This document shows, in pieces, positions 9,298 through 17,300 of a stretch of 64,000 bases of DNA. Location of the stretch: NCBI RefSeq assembly GCF_900601905.1, contig NZ_UWFA01000131.1, positions 124,001 through 188,000 on the forward strand, given 5' to 3'. The translations under genes and the position numbers were made by a program. Numbering within the stretch: the first letter of the stretch is position 1; every line of letters begins with the position of its first letter. The notes beneath the pieces are model-generated. The model saw only the letters and a program-made list of their open reading frames with translations, was not told where the DNA came from and made no database searches. The DNA comes from Pseudomonas viridiflava. Its GTDB lineage: Bacteria > Pseudomonadota > Gammaproteobacteria > Pseudomonadales > Pseudomonadaceae.

Positions 9298-10986
9298 TTA
9301 CTTCCGGGAACTCAGCAACCCACCACCCAGATTTCCGCCTAATGCGCCTGTTACACCACCGAGCAAACCACCCACTCCTGCCGCTGCACCGCCACCTGCT
9401 GCACCACCGTCTACCAGGCCACCGACTTGCGCGACGGTTGCTCCCAGCGTGCTGACGGTTGTGCCAAGCGCCGAACCCACCGGGTTGTTGACGCTCGTTG
9501 CCACGTTGTTGCCCAGGCTGCTGACGGCACTGCCGACCTGTGCCACCAGGCCGTTGACCGGGGCACCGAGCCCGGTAGCGCCGCCGACCTGTTGCGTGAT
9601 GCTCGCCACACCCGCTACCACTGGAGTGACCGCCGCACTGATGTTGCTGGTCAACGCTGCTACCGGAGCTGCGACGGCGCTGTTGGCGACACCATTACCG
9701 CCAAGCACCGTACCCAGTGAAGCGACAGTGGCACCCACTGCACCGCCGCTGACACCTGTTGCACTGAGTAAGCCATTGCTGCTGCCCAGATTCAGACCAT
9801 TGCCGACGCCTGCGACGACCCCGCCAACGCTTTCAACCAGACCTGCGCCACCGACACCACCGCCCACCGATCCCGAGCCGCCACCACTGACTGGATTGCC
9901 AGCCAGGAAGCCACCGGCTGCACCCGCCACGTTGCCCAACCCACCCACCGTGCCGCCCAGGCCGCCAGCCAGTGGGTTGCTGCCTGTAGCGCCTGCGATG
10001 TTGCTGCCAACGTTATTCAACGCGCCCTGGACGTTTTGCAGCAGGCCATCCACCGGCGCACCCAGACCGGTGACGCTGCCGACTTTATTCGTGGTGGACT
10101 CAAGCATGGCCACGACCGGGACAAGTTTGTCGCCGACTTTTTGGGTCAGCGAACCCAACGGCCCACCAGTCGTTGCCGCGCTCAGGGTGTCGCCCAGCAT
10201 GGTGACCTTCTGGCCTACGCCATCAACCAGATTCCCAGCCTTGCCCACAACGGTGCCGACCAATGGAACCTGTTCGATTTGCGAAGAAGCCGCGAAGCGA
10301 GACACACCGCGCCCCATGGATGAAACACCACCACCCAGATCACCGGTCGCTTCGCCAACGCTGGACAAGGTGACGCCTAATGCATTGCTGTCGCTGCCCA
10401 AAGTGCCGAGACCTGTGGTCAGGCCGGTGCCCACGCTGTTAGTGGCGAACCCCAGAGAAGAGATCAGGCCACCGGCGCCTTCGGTAAGGTCTGCATTGCC
10501 TGCGACGGGAATCATCGCGACCACATCGCCGACACCGATGATTGCATCACCCAACTGGCTCAACATATTGCCGCTGGCGCTGCTGGTTTCATTGAATGAG
10601 GAAACGGTAAAGCCACCACCAGTTTCCGGGTCAGTCTCGCCGCCAGTGCCACCGCCAGTACCGCCGCCTGTACCACCACCGCTACCACCCGTGCCACCGC
10701 CTGTACCGCCACCAGTCCCGCCGCCAGTGCCTCCACCTGTGCCAGCGGTGCCGTCGCCGATCGAGCCACCGGTACCGCCACCTGTGCCACCTGTACTGCC
10801 AGTTCCGTCACCGGTTCCCCCGGTGCTGCCTGTATTGCCCGCGCCCCCTGCCTCCGTGCCCGTTGTGGGTGATGAGCTGTCTACGTGACTTTTCGAGCCA
10901 CCACCGCCACTGCTGCAACCGCCTAATCCGACAGCGAGAATAAGGGTCAATGCTGCACTGGCTCTCAACAACGCTTGAGTTTTCAT
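9298..10986 (-). CDS. Gly/Thr-repeat ('collagen-like') lipoprotein
   Basis: Predicted lipoprotein of 562 residues. The signal peptide ends in a lipobox LGGC (Cys about residue 24) followed by SSGGGGS, so it is probably anchored in the outer membrane. Residues about 45-120 are low complexity with three-residue Gly-Gly-Thr periodicity, which databases often call collagen-like, though Pro is almost absent. Residues 135-550 consist of Gly/Val/Ala/Leu-rich modules with an internal duplication: TGLGAPVDGLLQNVQGALNN and later TGLGAPVNGLVAQVGSAVSS. The gene lies 121 bases upstream of the TpsB gene in the same orientation, so it may be the cargo or partner of that transporter. No TPS secretion domain (NPNL/NPNG motifs) is visible. 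Function is unknown. Confidence 0.8.
   Translation of the reverse strand: MKTQALLRASAALTLILAVGLGGCSSGGGGSKSHVDSSSPTTGTEAGGAGNTGSTGGTGDGTGSTGGTGGGTGGSIGDGTAGTGGGTGGGTGGGTGGGTGGSGGGTGGGTGGGTGGETDPETGGGFTVSSFNETSSASGNMLSQLGDAIIGVGDVVAMIPVAGNADLTEGAGGLISSLGFATNSVGTGLTTGLGTLGSDSNALGVTLSSVGEATGDLGGGVSSMGRGVSRFAASSQIEQVPLVGTVVGKAGNLVDGVGQKVTMLGDTLSAATTGGPLGSLTQKVGDKLVPVVAMLESTTNKVGSVTGLGAPVDGLLQNVQGALNNVGSNIAGATGSNPLAGGLGGTVGGLGNVAGAAGGFLAGNPVSGGGSGSVGGGVGGAGLVESVGGVVAGVGNGLNLGSSNGLLSATGVSGGAVGATVASLGTVLGGNGVANSAVAAPVAALTSNISAAVTPVVAGVASITQQVGGATGLGAPVNGLVAQVGSAVSSLGNNVATSVNNPVGSALGTTVSTLGATVAQVGGLVDGGAAGGGAAAGVGGLLGGVTGALGGNLGGGLLSSRK
10628..10803. repeat. GC-rich minisatellite in the lipoprotein gene
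   Basis: Tandem degenerate copies of CCGCCAGTACCACCGCC-like units (codons for Gly-Gly-Thr on the minus strand). Units differ by third-position changes, which suggests expansion by slippage followed by drift under protein-level selection. Such tracts can change length between strains. Confidence 0.75.
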
Positions 10987-11117
10987 GAGCGAATCCGTCC
11001 ACCATGTGTTGTAACGCAGGCTCCCCACTGTTGCCCGGGGGACTACCCTGTCCGTGGCTCCATAACAATCTTTATCGGCGACGTGCTCAACTCACAACTT
11101 GGTATTAACCGGATAGA

Positions 11118-11150
11118 TATCTGATTATAAATATCTATATAAATCAGATA
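11118..11150. promoter_or_regulatory. AT-rich region with 9-bp inverted repeat upstream of the lipoprotein gene
   Basis: TATCTGATT (11118-11126) is repeated in inverse orientation as AATCAGATA (11142-11150) around a 15-base AT-only core, except for one C. The surrounding 11095-11195 stretch is strikingly AT-rich for this genome and lies about 130 bases upstream of the lipoprotein start. It is a plausible operator/promoter region. The rest of the 10987-11351 gap holds one REP pair and nothing else that I recognise. Confidence 0.4.
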
Positions 11151-11244
11151 GTTGAGAGAATAAAAAGGTGATCACACCAAAGTTATATAGTCGTAAGTTA
11201 CAGGGCTTTGAACGACCGGTCAGCTATCTGAATTAACCCTATTT

Positions 11245-11333
11245 TGTAGGAGCGAACTTGTTCGCGAGCCGCCGGTACAGACGATGGTTTAACGTCGCCT
11301 GCTTAGCCCCTCGCCAACAAGTTGGCTCCTACA
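11245..11333. repeat. REP pair (BIME-like)
   Basis: TGTAGGAGCGAACTTGTTCG on the left and the complementary arm AACAAGTTGGCTCCTACA on the right, with about 50 bases between. It lies between the lipoprotein promoter region and the 3' end of pbpC. Confidence 0.8.
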
Positions 11334-11351
11334 GATTCCCCACTCCTTGCT

Positions 11352-13829
11352 TTAATCCACCACCTCAAAAACCACCCGTGCAGTCTGACCGCTTTCGTCA
11401 AGCACGCTGAGCTCGACGCGGCCCAGTCGGCTCAAGGTCGGGTTGAAGCTGTCCTGAGTCTGGGTATCGGCCATCGGCACGCCGTCGATGAACCACCAGC
11501 GTCGTCCGCCTCCACCCAAGGCCGTCAGTTTCAAGCGCAATGCCTGGCGGCTGCCAGCAGGCAAACGCAAGTGATCCCCTTCATGCACTCCGACAATCGA
11601 CAACGGCGGCGCGAGGCTCAGCGCCTGGGGTGGGCAGTCGGGGTCGATGGCAGGCAGGCGCGCTTCACGTCGCTCGGTTCGCAGCAGCCATGGCTCCAGC
11701 GGTGCAGGCCACAGGGCGATGTCTTGCGCCTGGGCACCGGGGCAGTTCGAGCCAACCCGCAGACCAGCTGCGTTGACCCAGATCGTCTGCCGAAGGCCCA
11801 GGCCCAATGGCTGATCGAGCGCCTGCAAGGTTGGTGGCGTGGTGCCGTCCAGTGTCCAGGCGAAACGTTGGCGACGACAGTTGGGGTCGCTCTTGCTCAT
11901 CGGTTGCCCCAGCGGCCAACAGATGGCGGCGACCCCCACGTTGGGCGGCACCAACTGAATCGGCGCGGCAATACCGCGCTGGCTGTCGCGGTTGGCCAAC
12001 ACATCGTGAACCTGCAGCATCAACGGTGCGGCCGAGGCCAGCCCGAACTGTCCAGGCACCGGTGTGCCATCGGGGCGGCCAATCCACACGCCCACCAGAA
12101 AACGCGGTCCGACGCCAATCGCCCAGGCATCACGGAAGCCATAACTGGTACCGGTTTTCCAGGCCAGTTGCGGGCGCTGAACCAACTCGGCATGAGGATC
12201 AAGATCGGGCCGTGATTGGCCGCTGAGGATCTTGCGGATGATCCACGCCGCACCCGGCGACATCATCTGCCGGTCGCGCAACGGGGCGTCAGGCTGTAGA
12301 CGAATGTCGGCACTGCGCCCGCCCCGGGCAAAGGCGCTGTAACCACCAACCAAATCTTCAAGACGGCTACCGACGCCGCCCAGAATCATTGCCAGATTCG
12401 GTTCGGCCAGCGGCGGCAAGGTCAGCGGTACACCGCCGTTGCGCAGTTCGGCGGCAAAACGTTTCGGGCCGTAAGCCTCCAGCAGTTGTACGGCTGGCAG
12501 GTTGAGCGACATGGACAACGCCGAGCTGGCCGCCACTGCGCCACTGAAACCGGCAGCGAAATTACCCGGTCGATAATCGCCGTAACGTCGCGGCACATCC
12601 TGCAGCAAAGACTCGGAATGGATCAGCCCCGCGTCCATCGACATCCCGTACAAAAACGGCTTGAGGGTTGAACCTGGCGAGCGCAACGCGCTGATCATGT
12701 CCACATGGCCAAAGCGTCTGGTGTCGTTGATGTCCACCGAACCGACATAGCCGCGCACCGCCATGTTCTGCGCCTCGACCACCAAAATGGCTGCTGAAGT
12801 CCGCTCCGGCAGGCGGGCTCGCCAGCCCAATATCAACTCTTCAAGTCGGCGTTGCAGACCCGCATCAAGCGTGGTGCGAATCAGAGGCGGGCTGTCCGGC
12901 CGATTCAGACGGCGGGCCAGCAAGGGCGCAAGGCTCGGCTCCTGACGCGGCGCCAGCAGCAACGGCTCTTCCAGGGCTTCGTCCACCGCGATCTGCGGCC
13001 AGACTTGAAACTCGGCCAGTCGCCTGAGCACCTTGTCCCGGGCGGCTTGCGCACGCTGGGGATGACGATCCGGGCGCAAGCGGCTCGGCGCCTGGGGCAG
13101 CACCGCCAGCAGCGCCGCTTCGGCACGGGTCAACTGCTGCGGCGACTTGCCCAGATAGGCCCAGCTCGCCGCCGCCACGCCCTGCAACGTCCCGCCGAAA
13201 GGTGCGCGGTTGAGGTAGATCGAAAGGATTTCGTCCTTGGACAGATGCCATTCCAGCTGCAGGGTCCGCCACAATTGCCGGACCTTGCCATGCAGCGTTC
13301 GCGAATGGGGGTCAAGCAATCGTGCGACCTGCATCGACAACGTACTGCCACCGGAAACCACTCGCGCCCCGGTGATGTTCTGCCAGCTGGCGCGCACCAA
13401 CGCCAGCGGGTTTACCCCCGGGTGACTGTAGAACCAGCGGTCTTCGTAGGTCAGCAACGCCTCAAGGTAATACGGCGAAACCTGAGCGCTGGACACCGGG
13501 TAACGCCATACGCCATTGGCATCGGCAAACCGCCACAAGGGCGTGCCATCCTCGGCCAGTACCACGCGTGCCAGATCGTCCCTGGGCAAAGGCAACGGCC
13601 AGAGGCGGTCGGCGAGCCAGAGCAGGATGATGAGTAATGACAAACCGGCAACCAGCCATCGGCCTGCGCGGTACAGCCTATGTGGGAGCGAGCTTGCTCG
13701 CGAAGGGGCCGGTACATCCAGTTGAATTTGTTCAGCCGGATCACCGCCTTCCCGAGCAAGCTCGGCTCCCACAGGTTCGGTGGTAGAAGTAGAGCGTCGG
13801 CGCAAACGTGACAATAATCCCGGTTTCAA
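11352..13829 (-). CDS. pbpC: Penicillin-binding protein 1C (bifunctional peptidoglycan synthase)
   Basis: Class A PBP of 825 residues, with glycosyltransferase and transpeptidase activity at the periplasmic face. A cytoplasmic tail is followed by a membrane segment near residues 57-70 (LVAGLSLLIILLWLADRLW). The GT51 domain has YEDRWFYSHPGVNPLALVRA and GGSTLSMQVARLL. The transpeptidase has SPGSTLKPF (SxxK), the SxN position as SLN in ALSMSLNLP, and KTGTS. The C-terminal PBP1C-specific domain (biPBP_C) is present. The frame opens with a TTG at 13829; no ATG/GTG with a good ribosome site was found, so the start is uncertain. Residues about 19-49 are encoded by a REP pair inserted in frame. E. 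coli also places pbpC beside an alpha-2-macroglobulin gene. Confidence 0.93.
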   Translation of the reverse strand: MKPGLLSRLRRRSTSTTEPVGAELAREGGDPAEQIQLDVPAPSRASSLPHRLYRAGRWLVAGLSLLIILLWLADRLWPLPLPRDDLARVVLAEDGTPLWRFADANGVWRYPVSSAQVSPYYLEALLTYEDRWFYSHPGVNPLALVRASWQNITGARVVSGGSTLSMQVARLLDPHSRTLHGKVRQLWRTLQLEWHLSKDEILSIYLNRAPFGGTLQGVAAASWAYLGKSPQQLTRAEAALLAVLPQAPSRLRPDRHPQRAQAARDKVLRRLAEFQVWPQIAVDEALEEPLLLAPRQEPSLAPLLARRLNRPDSPPLIRTTLDAGLQRRLEELILGWRARLPERTSAAILVVEAQNMAVRGYVGSVDINDTRRFGHVDMISALRSPGSTLKPFLYGMSMDAGLIHSESLLQDVPRRYGDYRPGNFAAGFSGAVAASSALSMSLNLPAVQLLEAYGPKRFAAELRNGGVPLTLPPLAEPNLAMILGGVGSRLEDLVGGYSAFARGGRSADIRLQPDAPLRDRQMMSPGAAWIIRKILSGQSRPDLDPHAELVQRPQLAWKTGTSYGFRDAWAIGVGPRFLVGVWIGRPDGTPVPGQFGLASAAPLMLQVHDVLANRDSQRGIAAPIQLVPPNVGVAAICWPLGQPMSKSDPNCRRQRFAWTLDGTTPPTLQALDQPLGLGLRQTIWVNAAGLRVGSNCPGAQAQDIALWPAPLEPWLLRTERREARLPAIDPDCPPQALSLAPPLSIVGVHEGDHLRLPAGSRQALRLKLTALGGGGRRWWFIDGVPMADTQTQDSFNPTLSRLGRVELSVLDESGQTARVVFEVVD
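13681..13773. repeat. REP pair inside the pbpC reading frame
   Basis: TGTGGGAGCGAGCTTGCTCG at the left and the inverse arm CGAGCAAGCTCGGCTCCCACA (positions 13753-13773) at the right, with the same layout as the intergenic REP pairs. The element is 93 bases long, exactly 31 codons, so it keeps the pbpC frame and adds residues to the predicted cytoplasmic tail (for example VGAELAREGG). Confidence 0.85.
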
Positions 13830-13924
13830 GGCAAAACGCCCTTACACTCTCGGGAACTCGACACACCCAGCGGTAGCCAAAGCGAACAGTCGCCGTTTCC
13901 CATGACCCTCATCAGGACGCACAT

Positions 13925-14218
13925 ATGCAGGTAGAAAGCTTTTTCGAATGGTTGGGCCAGGCGCTCGGCGCGGTGATCCGTTTTATCGTCGATAGCCTGG
14001 AATGGTTGTTCAACATTTTCACTCACGCGGGCGGCAATTTCGTCGAGGGCCTGTCCCGGACATTGGGCATGGACACCTCGCTGATCAGCATCGCCGCGTT
14101 GATTGTCGGGCTGATGCTGCTGTATTCAGCCATCCGCGCCTTCATGCGGGCCTCGATCATCATGGGCATCATCTGGCTGATACTGGGCTTGTGGCTGTTG
14201 AGCTGGATTATTCATTAA
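13925..14218 (+). CDS. Small two-helix membrane protein, unknown function
   Basis: A 97-residue protein with an amphipathic N-terminus (VESFFEWLGQALGAVIRFIV), a short loop, and two adjacent hydrophobic segments near residues 55-72 (ISIAALIVGLMLLYSAI) and 76-95 (IIMGIIWLILGLWLLSWII). It is probably an inner-membrane protein. It sits on the plus strand between the 5' end of pbpC and the 3' end of the macroglobulin gene, divergent from pbpC. I do not recognise a named family, but the length, codon use and clear membrane pattern make it a believable gene. The start ATG lies 95 bases from the pbpC start. Confidence 0.7.
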   Translation: MQVESFFEWLGQALGAVIRFIVDSLEWLFNIFTHAGGNFVEGLSRTLGMDTSLISIAALIVGLMLLYSAIRAFMRASIIMGIIWLILGLWLLSWIIH

Positions 14219-14223
14219 TCCTG

Positions 14224-14285
14224 TTCGCGAATAAATTCGCTCCCTCGGCGATCATATTTTCCGTGGGGGCGAATTCATTCGCGAA
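14224..14285. repeat. Short REP-like palindrome
   Basis: TTCGCGAATAAATTCGCTCCC faces GGGGGCGAATTCATTCGCGAA across about 20 bases. It lies between the small membrane protein gene and the convergent macroglobulin gene and could terminate both transcripts. Confidence 0.65.
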
Positions 14286-14317
14286 GGCGCCAGGTCAGAC
14301 GCCGCCGATTTAACTGC

Positions 14318-17300
14318 TTACTTGCCCTTCACCACCATCTGCGCGGCTGCTTCACCCAGCGCCTGCCAGTTCGGCCGATACATCGACTCCACTTGCGGCG
14401 GCGGCACGCGGTAGATCCCCGGCGTCACGGCACGAGCCAGATACAGCAAGTGCACGGTGTTGTAACCGTTCAGGTCCAGCGCGGCCACATAACGATCACC
14501 GCGATATTCCTGATGCTTGATGCCTGCGTTTTCCATCGACTCGCGCCACTGTTTGACTGAGTCGCTGGCGTCCTGCAGGCTCGCGGCACTCTGGGCCAGG
14601 TTCTGGTTTTCCAGCTCAAGACCTGCAGGCAGCAGATCAACGACCAGTGCATCCGGAACCCGTTGCTGAGCTTTGACTTCGATGTGCACGAGCAACAGCT
14701 GGCCGCTTTTCAATGCGCCGAGCTGGGCCGGTTCGCCATCAAGGTTCAGGTATTCGCGACGGATGCTGAGGTTTTCACCCCCTGCGGCTGGCGGCTGGGT
14801 TGGATAGCCCGAGATGGTCAGCTGCTGGTACAGCGTTTCGCTGCCCTGATTCTGCACCGTCAATGGCGATGCCAGCAGCGGGCCGTCGAGCTTGAGACCC
14901 GGTTGCTGGTTGCTGATATCGCGGCTTTGCGTGCCGCTGCCAAGGGTCGCCGCCCATTTGCCTTCCGGCTTGCCGAGCAAGCCACGGCCCGCAAGGAACA
15001 GCGCGTTGCGCTCCTGAGTCGACAGATATCGATTGGCCGCGACTTCATCCGCCAGGGCAAACAGACGCTGATCGCGCTTGTCCGCCGCCAGGTTGTTTTC
15101 TTCCAGCAGTGAGAGGATCAGGGCCTGATCGCGCAGCGGGCTGCCGTAGTCGGCGAGCCATTCGTTGCCCTTGCGACGAGCCGCCAACCCGGCCTGCATG
15201 GCTTGATCGGCGCGGGGCTTGTCACCCATTTTTTCCAGCGCGACGGAGAGTTGCACCAGGGGCAGACCCGAACGTGCGTCGGTGCGGCGGTCAAACAGGC
15301 TGCGCAAGGCCCCCAGCGGAGCCTGCTGACTTCGGGCCAATACCAGCCCGGCATAAGCCTGCACTGCGAAGCGGGTATGTTCGGCGTTCTGGCTGTAGCT
15401 GACTTCCACCAGATTGCGCTCCTGCAAATAACGCAGCAGCCGCTCGTTGGCTTTCTTCAAGGCCTCTGGCGGTACGGCAAAGCCCTGATCACGGGCGCGC
15501 AACAGGAAGTCGGTGACGTAAGCGGTCAGCCAGTATTCTTCTTCGCCATCGGCATTCCACAGGCCAAAGCTACCGTTGTGGCGCTGCATGCCCAGCAGAC
15601 GCTCGATGCCCAGCTCGACCTTGCGTTTGCGCACCGCATCGGCTTCGCCCTTGATGCCCAGGCGTTTCAAGGTATCAGCATCGGCATACAGCGACGGATA
15701 AAGCCCGCTGGCGGTCTGCTCAAGGCAGCCGTAAGGGTAGGCTTCAAGGGCGCGAATCTGCTCGCCAAGGTTCAGCGGCGGTCGACTCGACAGTGACAAC
15801 ATGGCCTCGCGACCTGCCGGTTCGAACGCATCGAGCGCGCCTTCCGGCAGGCTCCACAGCTGATCAGTGAGTGCCGCGCGGTAGTGCTTGAGGATCGCGG
15901 GGTACGCTGGACGCACGCCAATGTTCCACTCGCGGGAGAACGGCGGCAGGTCTTCACCCGGCAGCACCAGCCCCTGCACCACGACCTTGAATTTGCCCTG
16001 CCCCAGACCGCCCGATGCACGCACCGGAATGCGCAACGTGGTGCGTTGACCCACGGCCAGTTGCAGGGTCTGGTTCAGGTCGCCGTTGGCCAGATTCAAC
16101 TGCCCGTCAGCGCTGGCCTGCACGGTCAGCTTCTGAGCCGCGCCGGACAGGTTCGACAAGTCCAGCGCCACAGTGGTCTGGTCGCCACCGGCCAGGAAGC
16201 GCGGTGCGGACAGCTCGGCAATGATCGGCGCAGCCACCACGGTTTTCGCCTCGGCCATGCCATAGCGCTCGCCGGTCCAGGCCTGGGCCATGATCCGCAG
16301 CTCACCATTGAAGTCCGGAATATCGACGCTGACCTCACCTTCGCCCTGCTCATTGAGTATCACCGGAGCACTTTGCAGGGCGACGATGGTGACCGAGGTG
16401 TCGGGCCGTTTGCCGCCTTTGGCCAGCGCATCACCGCCAAACGCCAGGGTCGCCAGACGGTTGCGGCCAGCTTCGATCAACTGCCCGTACACGTCTAGTT
16501 GGTCAGCCCCGTACTCCTTGCGCCCGAACAGGCTGGCGAAAGGATCGGGGGTGGCGTAGCGGGTGATATTGAGAATGCCCACATCCACCGCCGACACCAG
16601 TACGTGCACTTCTTTAGGCACGCTGCCGTCGGCGTTTTTCGCGGCGACCTTTAGTTTCAGCGCTTGTTTGGGACGCATTTTTTCCGGCGCGGTGACGGTT
16701 AGCGCCAGTTTGCGTGGCGAACGGTCGAGCGGCAGATGCAGCACGCCGACTGCTCGTTTGGGGGTGACATTGGCCTTGCGCTCGCCGGGACGGATCACCA
16801 GTGCGCTGACATACAGATCATGCCGGGCCCATTGCTTGTCCAGCGGCACATCAAAGGTTTTACCTTCAGCTGGCACGTCGATTTCCTGCCACCACAGCGG
16901 GCCTTCGCTGGATTCCACCAGCAGATAACCCTTGCCGGCAGACGGCGGCGTAACGGTCACTCTGGCGGTATCGCCGTCGTTGTAACCGGGCTTGTCCAGC
17001 GCCAGCTTGACCTGATCGGGCCGCACGGCGCCGCCTTCGGCATTGTCCTGCCAGCGATAACCGGCCCAGAAACGCATGCTGCTGATCAGGCCGGTTTTCG
17101 GGTCTTCGATTTCAACGCGATAGGGCCCGGTTTCAACCGGGAAGCTGACCTTGGCGGTCGCGCCCTGCTTGATGCTGACGGTGGACTCATCGAGGTTGAG
17201 AAATTTTTCGTTGAAGTGGTAACTCCAGCCGTCGCTGTCCGAGTAGTTCCAGTAGTAGTCGCGACGCTCGCGCACCAGCCGGACCTTCAAGTTATCGGCG

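Noticed and set aside
9188..10888. Long plus-strand open frame (566 codons) opposite the repeat lipoprotein gene, Pro/Thr-rich.
   Set aside because: It is the mirror of the Gly/Thr repeats on the other strand. It has no ribosome site, no signal and no believable domain, while the minus-strand frame has a clear lipoprotein signal.
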